Source of the DNA: BOKV01 sp041397525
GTDB taxonomy: Bacteria > Pseudomonadota > Alphaproteobacteria > Rhizobiales > Rhizobiaceae
NCBI GenBank assembly: GCA_041397525.1
Contig: JAWKWL010000004.1
Location: 372,001-436,000 of the forward strand
Direction: 5' to 3'
Length of the DNA: 64,000 nucleotides
In this document: piece by piece, positions 27,485 through 36,890 of the stretch
How the letters are laid out: each line of letters begins with the position of its first letter
Position numbering within the stretch: position 1 is the stretch's first letter
Translations under genes and position numbers: made by a program
Notes under the pieces: model-generated
Seen by the model: the letters and a program-made list of their open reading frames with translations, nothing else
Database searches by the model: none
What the model was told of the DNA's origin: nothing

Positions 27485-28687
27485 ATGAGTACCGAATTCC
27501 GGATCCGCGTTGCATCCTCGATGGATGAAATCGAGGCTGCGGCCTGGAACCGGCTGGTTGAACCGGAAGATGGCAGCAGGCTCGGCAACCCCTTCCTTTT
27601 GCATGCCTTTCTCTCAGCACTGGAAAGGAGCGGATCGGCTACCGCCAAGACCGGCTGGCTGGCACAGCACCTCATTCTTGAAGACGAGAAAGGGCAGATC
27701 AGCGGTGCCCTTCCCTGCTATCTCAAGAATCACAGCCAGGGCGAATATGTGTTTGACCACGGCTGGGCGGACGCGCTTGAGCGGGCTGGCGGTCGATATT
27801 ATCCGAAACTGCAATGCTCGGTGCCATTCACGCCAGCAACCGGCCCCCGGCTTCTGGTGCAGTCGGGCGATGGTGAGGATGTCCGGCGAAATGCGTTGTT
27901 GCGGGGCTTGAAGCTATTGGCTGAACGCCATGGCGTATCGTCGGCGCATATCACCTTCATGCCGCACGAGGAGTGGCAATTGGCTGGAGAAGCAGGCTTC
28001 CTGCTGCGCACAGACCAACAGTTTCACTGGCACAATGAGGGTTACGGCTGCTTCGAGGATTTCCTGGCCAGCCTTTCCTCGCGCAAGCGCAAGAACATGC
28101 GCAAGGAACGCGAAACCGCACTCGGCCAGTCGGGGATCACCGTCGAATGGCTGTCGGGTGACAAGCTGAGCGAACCGGTCTGGGACAAATTCTTCGAGTT
28201 CTATTCCGACACGGGTTCACGCAAGTGGGGGCGACCCTATCTCACGCGGGAATTCTATTCGCTTATCGGCCAGACGATGGCGGACCGGATCGTGCTGATG
28301 ATGGCCAGGCGCGAGGGAAAACACATTGCCGGCGCGATCAATTTCCGGTCTTCGACCACTCTATACGGGCGGCACTGGGGCTGCGTCGAAGACCATCCGT
28401 GCCTGCATTTCGAGGTCTGCTATTATCAGGCGATCGACTATGCGATCCGGCACGGTTTGCAGCGGGTGGAAGCTGGTGCACAGGGGGCACACAAGTTGGC
28501 GCGTGGTTACCTGCCGCAGATTACACATTCGGCGCACTGGATCGGCCATCCGGGCCTGAGAAACGCGGTTGCCGACTATCTGGAACACGAACGAGAGCAT
28601 GTGCTCAACGAGAATGAAGCCCTGCGCGAACACGCCCCGTTCCGCAAGGATGCAGGCCTGCCGACGGATCGCAAAGAAAGCGAGTGA
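27485..28687 (+). CDS. FemAB-like/GNAT family N-acyltransferase
   Basis: A protein of 400 residues matching the FemAB-like family formerly called DUF482 (PF04339 type). Recognisable parts are NPFLLHAFLSALERSG, EYVFDHGWADALERAGGRYY, HITFMPHEEW, FLASLSSRKRKNMRKERE and GAQGAHKLARGYLP. The fold is that of two GNAT domains. Related proteins transfer amino acids or acyl groups, sometimes to peptidoglycan precursors, but this subfamily has no firmly established substrate. A possible Shine-Dalgarno AGG precedes the ATG. It lies between the GDPD and HIT genes on the same strand. Confidence 0.8.
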   Translation: MSTEFRIRVASSMDEIEAAAWNRLVEPEDGSRLGNPFLLHAFLSALERSGSATAKTGWLAQHLILEDEKGQISGALPCYLKNHSQGEYVFDHGWADALERAGGRYYPKLQCSVPFTPATGPRLLVQSGDGEDVRRNALLRGLKLLAERHGVSSAHITFMPHEEWQLAGEAGFLLRTDQQFHWHNEGYGCFEDFLASLSSRKRKNMRKERETALGQSGITVEWLSGDKLSEPVWDKFFEFYSDTGSRKWGRPYLTREFYSLIGQTMADRIVLMMARREGKHIAGAINFRSSTTLYGRHWGCVEDHPCLHFEVCYYQAIDYAIRHGLQRVEAGAQGAHKLARGYLPQITHSAHWIGHPGLRNAVADYLEHEREHVLNENEALREHAPFRKDAGLPTDRKESE

Positions 28688-28757
28688 GGCTTGCACGGTT
28701 GAGACAGTGATTCTACTGTTGCCCGCAACCGATTGATACCTTTGGCAAAGGCCGGAA

Positions 28758-29183
28758 ATGACGAGCTACGACACCAACAACATCTTCGCGAAGATCCTGC
28801 GCGGCGAAATCCCTTGCCACAAGATTTTCGAGGACGATCACAACTTCGCCTTCATGGATATCATGCCGCGCGGCGATGGCCATTGCCTCGTCATTCCCAA
28901 GGCTCCGATCCGCAATATCCTGGATGCCGATGACACCGCACTCGCAGCACTTTACCCGGCAATAGCAAGGGTCGCACGTGCAGCGAAGACTGCCTTCAAT
29001 GCAGACGGTTTGACGATCCAGCAATTCAACGAGCCGGCCGGTGGGCAGGTGGTATTTCACATGCATGTGCATGTCATACCGCGCTTCCTAGGCATTTCAC
29101 TGCGACCGCATACCGGCGAAATGGAAAAACCGGATGTGCTTGCAGCCCATGCCGCAAAGATCAGGAACGCATTGGGCACCTGA
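28758..29183 (+). CDS. HIT family nucleotide hydrolase/transferase
   Basis: A protein of 141 residues with the histidine-triad motif HMHVHVIPR near residues 96-104 and the N-terminal IFAKILRGEIPCHKIFEDD. It belongs to the Hint/HinT-like branch, which hydrolyses AMP conjugates such as AMP-lysine. The exact substrate is not known. Its gene ends just before a terminator that serves the convergent gene. Confidence 0.9.
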   Translation: MTSYDTNNIFAKILRGEIPCHKIFEDDHNFAFMDIMPRGDGHCLVIPKAPIRNILDADDTALAALYPAIARVARAAKTAFNADGLTIQQFNEPAGGQVVFHMHVHVIPRFLGISLRPHTGEMEKPDVLAAHAAKIRNALGT

Positions 29184-29186
29184 TCG

Positions 29187-29221
29187 CAAAAGAAAACCCG
29201 GCCATGAGTGCATGACCGGGT
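29187..29221 (-). terminator. Intrinsic terminator for the acidic-protein gene
   Basis: On the minus strand ACCCGG...CCGGGT closes a hairpin that is followed by TTTTCTTTT. It lies 26 bases beyond the stop of the 29247-29777 gene and between two convergent genes. Confidence 0.65.
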
Positions 29222-29246
29222 CGATATCAGGGTAACTGGACCGGGC

Positions 29247-29777
29247 TCAGAGCTTGACCGATTCCAGATCCGCTTCGAGTTCCTGCATCGCGCGACGGAT
29301 AGCGTCATCCTCGCTATCTCCGCTCTCGTCAACTTCGGCAGTAAGCTCAACCGCCGTTGTCTCTGACAATTCTTCACCGCCGCCTATGATCTCGGCTTCC
29401 AAATCGCTGAAATCGATTTCGCCGATCTCATCATCTTCGGCCGGCATTTCCAAGCCGGCTTCGGGCCCAGTCTCTTCGACAATGTCAGGCTGTGCTGCCA
29501 TTTCAAAAGGCTCGACTGTTTCTACCTCTGCAGGTTCCGCCGCTTCGCCTTCGGGCTCCGCGTGGGGTTCGCTTCCTAGGTCGTCTTCCGCTTCACTCGC
29601 GGAAGCCTCCTCGCCGGTTTCCGCGCTAGCAGCGTCTTGAGCAGGGACCAATCCGAACGCTTCTTCCAATTCGGAAATCAGCGTCGTCAGTGAGTTCATG
29701 AGGCGGTAATCCGGCAGTGCTTCGATACGGGCCTTTGCCGCGTCGCGCATTGCCTTGAGTTGTTCGACCTGTTCCAT
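29247..29777 (-). CDS. Very acidic protein of unknown function
   Basis: A protein of 176 residues. The first 50 are helical (MEQVEQLKAMRDAAKARIEA, LMNSLTTLISELEEAFGL). The rest is dominated by Glu, Asp and Ala (for example DDLGSEPHAEPEGEAAEPAE) and is probably disordered, with a final short helix RRAMQELEADLESVKL. No signal peptide or membrane segment. I do not recognise the family. The ATG at 29777 is preceded by AGGAGG at ideal distance. A gene-specific terminator supports its being a real transcription unit. Confidence 0.7.
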   Translation of the reverse strand: MEQVEQLKAMRDAAKARIEALPDYRLMNSLTTLISELEEAFGLVPAQDAASAETGEEASASEAEDDLGSEPHAEPEGEAAEPAEVETVEPFEMAAQPDIVEETGPEAGLEMPAEDDEIGEIDFSDLEAEIIGGGEELSETTAVELTAEVDESGDSEDDAIRRAMQELEADLESVKL

Positions 29778-30088
29778 AGATGCCTCCTGTGCCACATCCG
29801 TTGTTCATTGCGGACTATTGGCCCGAGGCGCAAGGGTTTTTTGCAACCATCCCGCCCTGGCTTTACCGGTCGCCCCCATGCAGACAACCGAAAGGGACGA
29901 AGCTGCCCACGATGCTTCATCATGGAAAAACATATGCGAGTGTTTTCCAAAAATCGATTCGTTTTTCGTTTCTACCACCAGGAATGATACAAAAACGGGA
30001 GAAGACCGCTGCGTGGAAACTTTGCCCACGCAGCATTTCTTGCAATATCAATCCAGCATATCGATGACCCCGTAACAGGCCCCACAGG
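29778..30088. other. 311-base intergenic region between the acidic-protein gene and clpA
   Basis: The side near 29778 should hold the promoter of the acidic-protein gene. A perfect 9-base hairpin (30008-30016 with 30026-30034, GCTGCGTGG and its complement) sits about 55 bases past the clpA stop and may end clpA transcription. On the minus strand its tail is only moderately T-rich. No convincing coding region is present. Confidence 0.5.
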
Positions 30089-32539
30089 TCAGGTCTTCAG
30101 CGGGACTTTCGGGACAATGCCGGAACCCTTGCCGCCACCGTTTTCCTTGCCACCCGATTTTTTGCTGGCGGTTGACCTGGCAGGTTTTGCCTTCGCGGTT
30201 TTTGCCGGGGCAACAGTCTTGCGCGCAGGAGATGCAGGCCGTGACGGCTTGACGATCTTGTCCTCTATCGCTTCGAGTACCAGAGACGACTTGCCATCCT
30301 TGCCCTTTGCAACGCTGACCTTGACGGTGCCGCCGGTCTTGAGCTTGCCAAACAGCACTTCGTCGGCGAGCGGCCGCTTGATGTGCTCCTGGATAACCCT
30401 GGCCAGGGGCCGTGCGCCCATCCGCTCGTCGAAGCCCTTCTCGGCGAGCCAGGCAATCGCTTCATGTGTCAGCTCGAAAGTCACCCCGCGTTCAGACAAC
30501 TGCGCTTCAAGCTGCATGATGAATTTCTCGACAACCTTGTGGATCACAGGTGTCGGCAACATTCCGAACGGGATGATCGCATCGAGACGGTTGCGGAATT
30601 CCGGCGCAAACAGGCGGTTGATGGCCTCCTCGTCGTCTCCAGTGCGCTTGGTCGAACCGAAACCGATGGCAGCCTTCTGCGCTTCGGAGGCGCCGGCATT
30701 CGTCGTCATGATGATGATCGTGTTGCGGAAATCGACCTGCTTGCCGTTGTGATCGGTCAATTTGCCGTGGTCCATCACCTGCAGCAGTATGTTGAACAGG
30801 TCCGGATGGGCCTTTTCGATTTCGTCCAGCAGCAATACACAATGGGGATGCTGATCAACACCATCGGTCAGCAATCCGCCCTGGTCAAAGCCGACATAGC
30901 CCGGAGGCGCGCCGATCAGGCGGGAAATCGTATGCCGCTCCATGTATTCGGACATGTCGAAGCGCAGCAGCTTGACGCCCAGCGTGCTCGCCAGCTGCCG
31001 GGCGACCTCGGTCTTGCCGACACCGGTCGGGCCAGAAAACAGATAGGCACCAATCGGCTTGTCCGGCTCACGCAGTCCCGCGCGCGCCAACTTGATCGAA
31101 GACGAAAGCGCCTCGATTGCCTGATCCTGGCCGTAGACGACACGCTTCAACTGTTCGGTGAGGTTTGAAAGCACGACCGCATCGTCCTTCGACACGGATT
31201 TCGGCGGAATGCGGGCCATCGTTGCGATGGTTTCCTCGATTTCCTTGATGCCGATCTGCTTCTTGCGCTTGTTTTCGGGCAGCAGTTTCTGCGAAGCGCC
31301 GCTTTCATCGACGACATCTATCGCCTTGTCCGGCAATTTGCGGTCATTGATATAGCGCGAGGACAATTCCACTGCCGCCTTGATGGCATCAACGGTGTAT
31401 TTGACTTTGTGAAACTCCTCGAAATAGGGCTTCAAGCCCTTCATGATCTCAATGGAATCCTCGATTGTCGGCTCATTGACATCAATCTTCTGGAAACGGC
31501 GCACCAGCGCGCGGTCCTTTTCAAAGAACTGGCGGTATTCCTTGTAGGTCGTCGAACCGATACAGCGGATCGTTCCCGACGACAGTGCCGGTTTCAACAG
31601 GTTCGAAGCATCCATCGCTCCGCCGGAGGTGGCGCCTGCGCCGATAACGGTGTGGATTTCATCGATGAACATGATGGAACCCGGCGTTTCCTCGATCTCC
31701 TTGATCACCTGTTTCAGGCGCTCCTCGAAGTCGCCGCGATAGCGGGTTCCGGCAAGCAGCGTGCCCATGTCGAGCGAAAAGATGGTGCAATCCTTCAGGA
31801 CATCGGGAACATCGCCTTCGACGATCCGCTTTGCGAGACCTTCCGCAATTGCGGTCTTGCCGACACCGGGATCACCGACGAACAGCGGATTGTTCTTCGA
31901 ACGGCGGCACAGGATCTGGATGGTGCGATTGACCTCGGCATGGCGCCCGATCAGCGGATCGACCTTGCCGGATTTCGCCTTTTTGTTGAGATTGATGCAG
32001 TAGGCTTCGAGCGCATCACCCTTCGTCTTGTGGTCGTCTTCGCCGACTGCGGCCTGCTCGTCATCGACGCCGCGAACCGGACGGCTTTCGGAACCGCCGG
32101 GACGCTTGGCGATGCCATGCGAGATGTAATTTACCGCGTCGTAGCGGGTCATTTCCTGTTCCTGCAGGAAATAGGCGGCATGGCTCTCACGTTCGGCGAA
32201 AATGGCGACCAGCACATTCGCCCCGGTAACTTCCTCGCGGCCCGAGGACTGGACGTGAATGACGGCGCGCTGGATAACCCGCTGAAAGCCGGCGGTTGGC
32301 TTGGCGTCTTCGTCGAAATCCGTGACCAGATTGGACAATTCGGTGTCAACATAATCGGTCAGGTTCTTGCGCAACTGCTCAAGATCGACGTTGCAGGCGC
32401 GCATCACCGCAGCGGCTTCGGTGTCATCCACCAGGGCAAGCAGCAGGTGTTCCAGGGTCGCGAATTCCTGACTACGCTCATTGGCATAGGTCAGTGCCTT
32501 GTGAAGGGCTTTTTCGAGACTGTCTGTAAAAGATGGCAA
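30089..32539 (-). CDS. clpA: ATP-dependent Clp protease ATP-binding subunit ClpA
   Basis: An AAA+ unfoldase of 816 residues that feeds proteins to ClpP. An N-terminal Clp_N double repeat (about 1-145) is followed by the first ATPase with FVGDPGVGKTAIAEGLAKR and by the second with FSGPTGVGKTEVARQLAS. A ClpP-binding IGF-type loop is probably the IGFGSTKR segment. The C-terminal 50 residues are a Lys/Ala/Pro-rich tail (KTVAPAKTAKAKPARSTASK), longer than in E. coli. It begins 13 bases after clpS, the standard adaptor-unfoldase pair. Confidence 0.96.
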   Translation of the reverse strand: MPSFTDSLEKALHKALTYANERSQEFATLEHLLLALVDDTEAAAVMRACNVDLEQLRKNLTDYVDTELSNLVTDFDEDAKPTAGFQRVIQRAVIHVQSSGREEVTGANVLVAIFAERESHAAYFLQEQEMTRYDAVNYISHGIAKRPGGSESRPVRGVDDEQAAVGEDDHKTKGDALEAYCINLNKKAKSGKVDPLIGRHAEVNRTIQILCRRSKNNPLFVGDPGVGKTAIAEGLAKRIVEGDVPDVLKDCTIFSLDMGTLLAGTRYRGDFEERLKQVIKEIEETPGSIMFIDEIHTVIGAGATSGGAMDASNLLKPALSSGTIRCIGSTTYKEYRQFFEKDRALVRRFQKIDVNEPTIEDSIEIMKGLKPYFEEFHKVKYTVDAIKAAVELSSRYINDRKLPDKAIDVVDESGASQKLLPENKRKKQIGIKEIEETIATMARIPPKSVSKDDAVVLSNLTEQLKRVVYGQDQAIEALSSSIKLARAGLREPDKPIGAYLFSGPTGVGKTEVARQLASTLGVKLLRFDMSEYMERHTISRLIGAPPGYVGFDQGGLLTDGVDQHPHCVLLLDEIEKAHPDLFNILLQVMDHGKLTDHNGKQVDFRNTIIIMTTNAGASEAQKAAIGFGSTKRTGDDEEAINRLFAPEFRNRLDAIIPFGMLPTPVIHKVVEKFIMQLEAQLSERGVTFELTHEAIAWLAEKGFDERMGARPLARVIQEHIKRPLADEVLFGKLKTGGTVKVSVAKGKDGKSSLVLEAIEDKIVKPSRPASPARKTVAPAKTAKAKPARSTASKKSGGKENGGGKGSGIVPKVPLKT

Positions 32540-32552
32540 GGAATTGCTCCGT

Positions 32553-32915
32553 CTAATTCTTTTCCATAACGCATTGCAGCGGATGCTGATGCTTTCTTGC
32601 GAAGTCCATCACCTGGGTGACCTTGGTTTCGGCCACTTCATAGGTAAAGACACCGCATTCTCCCACACCGTGTTGGTGAACGTGGAGCATGATCTGGGTC
32701 GCCTGTTCGCGAGACTTCGAAAAGAAGCGTTCCAGAACGTGAACCACGAATTCCATGGGTGTGAAATCGTCGTTCAGAAGAAGGACCCGATAGAGGTTCG
32801 GTTTTTTCGTCCGGGTCCTGGTCCGTGTTGCAACTCCGGTGGACGACCCGCCCCCTGTCTTGCCTCCATGGTCTTTGTCATCCTGCAACTTTGCTGGCCA
32901 AATGGGAATATGCAT
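32553..32915 (-). CDS. clpS: ATP-dependent Clp protease adaptor ClpS
   Basis: The N-end-rule adaptor, which binds ClpA and delivers proteins with destabilising N-termini. The core is intact: YRVLLLNDDFTPMEFVV, VLERFF, IMLHVHQHGVGECGVFTYEV and the C-terminal HPLQCVMEK. The ATG at 32915 gives 120 residues, close to other rhizobial ClpS. The frame stays open a further 73 codons upstream, and an ATG at 32942 has a fair ribosome-binding site (CGGAA), so a slightly longer form is possible. It lies directly upstream of clpA. Confidence 0.93.
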   Translation of the reverse strand: MHIPIWPAKLQDDKDHGGKTGGGSSTGVATRTRTRTKKPNLYRVLLLNDDFTPMEFVVHVLERFFSKSREQATQIMLHVHQHGVGECGVFTYEVAETKVTQVMDFARKHQHPLQCVMEKN

Positions 32916-33311
32916 TTGTGGCGAGGTGTTGTCTCCCGGCATGTTTTTCCGGGCGTGATTGGAAACCGCATCAGCACGGATGCATCTTTCAACCGGAACC
33001 TTGTCCAAATTCAGTTCCATCACGCTTGCCGCCGGGAATACTCCGTTGGTGTTCATGGGAAGCCAGGGTTGGAGGCTCTGCCCTGCCCTGACCGGATTTC
33101 GCTGGTGTTCGCAGATTGGGTAGACGCGAAGCAAATCAACCCCGTCACTATGCTACCGAGTGGCGGTCATATCAAAGGCAAAAATGCATTTCGGCCCCCA
33201 GCCAGTCGTTACATAATGCACGGACCGGGCAATTTCACCCCTGGCGGGAAAAATTCAACGCGGGTCGATGAACGGGGAAGCCGCCAGGTACAATGTGGGG
33301 TATAGACAACG
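32916..33311 (-). other. Region upstream of clpS, about 395 bases, no assigned gene
   Basis: This stretch lies between the phasin terminator and clpS and should contain the clpS promoter and leader. The clpS frame is open to 33134, but the added residues look like translated non-coding DNA. I see no RNA gene or clear promoter. Confidence 0.4.
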
Positions 33312-33336
33312 AAAAACCCGGCTGTTGCCAGCCGGG
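33312..33336 (-). terminator. Phasin gene terminator
   Basis: On the minus strand CCCGGCT pairs with AGCCGGG across a 6-base loop and is followed by TTTTT. A second hairpin (CTGCGGG-TGAA-CCCGCAG, about 33358-33376) lies just after the phasin stop and may add to termination. Confidence 0.88.
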
Positions 33337-33384
33337 CTTCTTATCCTGGGAGGATGTGCTGCGGGTGAACCCGCAGCAGGACTG

Positions 33385-33717
33385 TTACTTAGCTGCCTTT
33401 GGCATCATGCCTTCGAGTGGCTTGGCTGCTTCCTTGGCAACACCGGCGTACATTTCGCCCATCTTGGTTGCCTGGGCAACGAATGCCTCATAGGCGGATT
33501 TGGCGAATTCGCTCTGTACTTCGAATGCCTTTTCGACCGATTTGGTTGCCATCAGCTTTTCAGCAGTTGCCGAGGAGGTTTCGAAAGAAGCCTTCGCGTA
33601 ATCCGCAGCTTCCTTGGCGATTTCCTGGAAACCCTTGGTCATTGCGTTCATGCTCTTCATGGCGAGGTCGAGATTTTCCTGGCCCTGCTTCTGGATGGAT
33701 TCAAAGCTGTTCATCAT
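33385..33717 (-). CDS. Phasin family protein
   Basis: A helical protein of 110 residues (MMNSFESIQKQGQENLDLAM, AMTKGFQEIAKEAADYAKAS, AYEAFVAQATKMGEMYAGVA) of the phasin_2 type. Phasins coat polyhydroxyalkanoate granules; in rhizobia short phasins are also abundant cytoplasmic proteins. No PHA synthase or depolymerase gene is in the window. Two adjacent ATGs (33717 and 33714) follow an AAAGG site. A strong terminator follows the gene, in keeping with high expression as a single unit. Confidence 0.85.
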   Translation of the reverse strand: MMNSFESIQKQGQENLDLAMKSMNAMTKGFQEIAKEAADYAKASFETSSATAEKLMATKSVEKAFEVQSEFAKSAYEAFVAQATKMGEMYAGVAKEAAKPLEGMMPKAAK

Positions 33718-33994
33718 GGTCGTGACCTTTCGGGTTCGATGATTTATTAGATTGCCGCGGCTGGCCAATCCGGTGCCGCCCAATGTGTGAAACCTATTTA
33801 GGTGCACTGCACAAAAATGTCAAGGCAATTTTGTGCGGCGCACCATTTTATTCAATCTTACATTTTGCGGCTAACTTCCGGTTGGGCATAAACCGATTGG
33901 TAACCACAACTGGTTAGGGTGTTTCCCCAGTGAGCCGGGCTGTTCCGGCAAATGATATTTGCGGCGGCTCAGCCGCGAGATCTGGGGATTTGTT

Positions 33995-35425
33995 TTGCGT
34001 ACCACGGTTTTCGACGCGATTCGCCGCGCGTTTTCCTTCGGCATTTTGGGTGTGGTTATCTCGACCGCTGTTGCAACGGCACCATCGCTCGCCCAAGCCG
34101 CGCAGTATTCGGGCTATGTACTGGACGCGAAGACCGGCAATGTTCTTTACAGTCATCGCGGTGACGCTGCTGCCTATCCGGCATCGCTGACCAAGATGAT
34201 GACATTGTACATGCTGTTTGAAGCGCTTGATTCAGGCAAGGTGAAGAAATCCAGCCGGATCACCATCTCAGCGCGCGCAGCAGCGATGCAGCCTTCCAAA
34301 CTCGGCATCAAGGCTGGCGGCAGTGTTTCGGCCGAACAGGCCATACTTGCCCTCGTTACCAAGTCTGCCAATGACGTCGCCTGTGCGGTTGGTGAATTCA
34401 TCGGCGGCAGCGAATCGAACTTCGCAACGCTCATGACGCGCAAGGCGCGCCAACTTGGCATGAGCAACACCACATTCAAAAACGCATCCGGATTGCCAAA
34501 TGCGGCGCAGAAGACCACAGCGCATGACATGGCAATCCTCGGTGTCGCCCTGCGTGAGCATTTTCCGCAATATTATGACTATTTCTCGACCCGCAGCTTC
34601 ACCTACGGGAAGAAGCGGATGGGCAATCACAATCGCCTGCTCGGCAAGGTCAAGGGCATGGACGGCATCAAAACGGGATATACCCGCGCGTCGGGCTATA
34701 ATCTGGTGTCATCGGTAGAGCGAGACGGGCGTTCAATCGTTGCTGTCGTCATGGGCGGTTCCAGCGGCAAGGCACGCAATGCGCAGATGGTTGCCATCAT
34801 CAACAAGTACCTTCCGAAAGCATCCAGGGGCCGGGACAAGTTGCTGATTGCCAAGAAGGGCGGCCCCAGCATCGTGATGGCGTCGGCCCTGAACTCGAAA
34901 CCATTGCCGAAAAAAGGGCCGGTCCCCGCCTATCGCGAGGAAAATTCGGATCCTGTTGAGGAGCGGATCGTGGCGGCACATACAACGGCGGCGAGCGGTG
35001 GCTCCTATGACGTTGCAGCAATCGAACGCAAGCTGCTTGAACTCAGCGGGAGGGCGTTGCCAGTCCCGACCCCCTCACCCAGCGCACGCACCATTGACCC
35101 GACCAGCACCGCTTCCGTCAAAATATCCGCTCAAGCTTCGGTACGCCCTGCCGAGCCTGTCGGACGAGAAGTGATCGCCGAAGGATGGCAGATCCAGATC
35201 GGCGCGACTGACTCGAAGCAAGCCGCGATCAGCCTGCTGAGCAAGGCTCGGGCCAAGGCTCCGGGACTGCTGAAGTCGCTTTCGAACTACACCGAGACCG
35301 TCGAGAAGAATGGCGATGTTTTGTATCGCGCACGTTTTGCCGGGTTCTCGTCAAAGTCGGCGGCATGGGATGCTTGCGGCCAATTGAAGAAGCAGAAATT
35401 CGCCTGCCTGGCTGTCGCCAACTGA
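33995..35425 (+). CDS. D-alanyl-D-alanine carboxypeptidase (PBP5/6 type) with C-terminal SPOR domain
   Basis: A protein of 476 residues starting with TTG; GGGGA lies 6 bases upstream, which decides this start over a TTG at 33959. The signal peptide ends about residue 36 (SLAQAAQ). The S11 peptidase domain has SxxK in YPASLTKMM (S64, K67), SxN in VTKSANDVA and KTG in GIKTGYTRASG, so it should trim the last D-Ala from peptidoglycan peptides. A linker of about 130 residues leads to a SPOR domain (WQIQIGATDSKQAAISLLSK), which binds denuded glycan at division sites. This points to a role in septal wall maturation. Confidence 0.9.
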   Translation: MRTTVFDAIRRAFSFGILGVVISTAVATAPSLAQAAQYSGYVLDAKTGNVLYSHRGDAAAYPASLTKMMTLYMLFEALDSGKVKKSSRITISARAAAMQPSKLGIKAGGSVSAEQAILALVTKSANDVACAVGEFIGGSESNFATLMTRKARQLGMSNTTFKNASGLPNAAQKTTAHDMAILGVALREHFPQYYDYFSTRSFTYGKKRMGNHNRLLGKVKGMDGIKTGYTRASGYNLVSSVERDGRSIVAVVMGGSSGKARNAQMVAIINKYLPKASRGRDKLLIAKKGGPSIVMASALNSKPLPKKGPVPAYREENSDPVEERIVAAHTTAASGGSYDVAAIERKLLELSGRALPVPTPSPSARTIDPTSTASVKISAQASVRPAEPVGREVIAEGWQIQIGATDSKQAAISLLSKARAKAPGLLKSLSNYTETVEKNGDVLYRARFAGFSSKSAAWDACGQLKKQKFACLAVAN

Positions 35426-35474
35426 CAAGCCCGGCCCCCCTTTCCCCGAAGTGTATCGAGTGAGGGAAAACATG

Positions 35475-36161
35475 TCAGTCGATAAGAATATCCTTGGCCT
35501 GGTTGATCTTGGCCGCGAGGAAAGTCGAACCCCCATTGTCCGGGTGGAGTCGCTTCATAAGCCGCCGGTGAGCCTCGCGGACCTCATCCGGCCCCGCTCC
35601 CGCAGCAAGACCAAGAACCTGATAGGCCTCCTCCTTGGTCATGGCGCCAGAGCCAGACGTGCGGCGCTGCCCCGTGTCAGCGTCCGCATGAGCGTGTTCA
35701 CGCCACAAGGGGTTGCGGCGATCAAGATACGATTCCAATAGACTGAGGCTTTCGGTGTCAGCGACAGCCTCGCGGTAGAGCGACATCAAGCCTTCTGGCG
35801 AGAGCGATGACAGGGTACTTCCTTCAAACCTGCCTGTCAGGACCAGGCCGTCCAATTCTCCAGTGTCATGGTCCAGCCTCATTTCCAGCATGGCAGAGCG
35901 AACTGTCGACTGCCCGCCACCCGATGTGTTGACAGGGCGAAGACCGCGATTGCGCGACCACCATGCAAGACCCATCGCGATCAGCGGCAGGCCGAGGCCA
36001 GCACGACCGACCAGCGAAATTAGCCCGCCCAGGAAAATCACTGCCACGGGTCCGGCTGCACGAAGCATTCCCGCAAGCTTTGCAGCAGGTGTCGTGAGCA
36101 TCAGGGCGGCGATGCTTGCCCCAAGGAATACCAGCAGGAAAAATCCAAATATCCAGCTCAA
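35475..36161 (-). CDS. Membrane-anchored DnaJ-domain protein
   Basis: A protein of 228 residues. Hydrophobic segments at about 3-25 and 36-67 anchor it in the membrane. The C-terminal 60 residues form a J domain (EEAYQVLGLAAGAGPDEVRE, RLMKRLHPDNGGS) with the HPD motif that stimulates Hsp70 ATPase. The layout recalls the type III/Tim14-like J-proteins. The middle (about 90-150) is unassigned. It starts 3 bases after the vWA gene ends, so the two form a tight pair. No dnaK gene is near. Confidence 0.85.
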   Translation of the reverse strand: MSWIFGFFLLVFLGASIAALMLTTPAAKLAGMLRAAGPVAVIFLGGLISLVGRAGLGLPLIAMGLAWWSRNRGLRPVNTSGGGQSTVRSAMLEMRLDHDTGELDGLVLTGRFEGSTLSSLSPEGLMSLYREAVADTESLSLLESYLDRRNPLWREHAHADADTGQRRTSGSGAMTKEEAYQVLGLAAGAGPDEVREAHRRLMKRLHPDNGGSTFLAAKINQAKDILID

Positions 36162-36164
36162 GCG

Positions 36165-36890
36165 CTATTTCCCTTTCGGTTTTCCCATCTGCTGCAAGAG
36201 CAGGTTCGAGCCCCTGCCCTGGCGTGCTTCAAGTGCCTTTCTGCCACCACTGGCATAGGTGGCAATCGCGCCCAGCAGCTCTGCCATGTCACGGGCGGAA
36301 TCCGGCCCCAGCCTGAACCATGCGCCGGAAGTCAATCTTGCGATCTCACGAAATGTTTTCTCGGCCAGGCTGTCAACGCCTTCCTGAAAAATGAAGACAC
36401 GCGTGCCTTTAAGTGCCAGTTCGCCCGCAATGTGGCAAAGCGTATCCGCGCTTTCCTCCATTGCATCGCCTATGAAAACCAGCGCATCAATGCGGACATT
36501 GGCGGCTTCGCGTTGGGCATGCCTCAAAACCTTGGCGATCTGTGTCTGGCCACCACGGCAATCAATGCCGGTCATCAGTCTCGACAAAGCCGAGGCGTTC
36601 AACACCCATTTCGAGGCACGGCACTCGCCATATCCGCGAAAATAGACCAGTTGCACCGAAAGCGAACCGCTCTTGCCAACCGCCTCGAACATTGATGCCT
36701 GGTATTGCATGGCCTGATCCCAGGCAGGCTGCCGGCTGAGCGTTGCATCGAGCGCAAAAATCAGGCGTCCCGACGTTGATGGATCGAGCTTGCGCGCTGC
36801 CTTGATGAACTCGGCCAGTTCGCCCGCGCTCGAACGCGCGGTGTCAATTCCGGTCTTTGCATTCGGGGTTGGAAGCTTTTCCTGCGCCAT
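36165..36890 (-). CDS. vWA-like domain protein
   Basis: A protein of 241 residues without signal peptide. The central part looks like a von Willebrand A fold: GRLIFALDATLSRQPAWDQA (in place of the usual DxSxS metal motif it has DATLS), QLVYFRGYGECRASKW, DALVFIGDAMEESADTLC and KGTRVFIFQEGVDSLAEK. Metal binding is therefore uncertain. The C-terminus is basic. It is directly followed by the membrane J-protein gene and preceded, 84 bases away, by mipZ on the same strand. Its function is unknown; a complex or substrate relation with the J-protein is an inference from spacing. Confidence 0.75.
   Translation of the reverse strand: MAQEKLPTPNAKTGIDTARSSAGELAEFIKAARKLDPSTSGRLIFALDATLSRQPAWDQAMQYQASMFEAVGKSGSLSVQLVYFRGYGECRASKWVLNASALSRLMTGIDCRGGQTQIAKVLRHAQREAANVRIDALVFIGDAMEESADTLCHIAGELALKGTRVFIFQEGVDSLAEKTFREIARLTSGAWFRLGPDSARDMAELLGAIATYASGGRKALEARQGRGSNLLLQQMGKPKGK

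Noticed and set aside
31409..32569. Open frame antisense to clpA
   Set aside because: Mirror frame of a well-conserved gene with intact Walker motifs.
33135..33311. N-terminally extended ClpS
   Set aside because: The ClpS frame itself has a start only to 33134, and residues added upstream of 32942 do not resemble ClpS and have no good ribosome-binding site.
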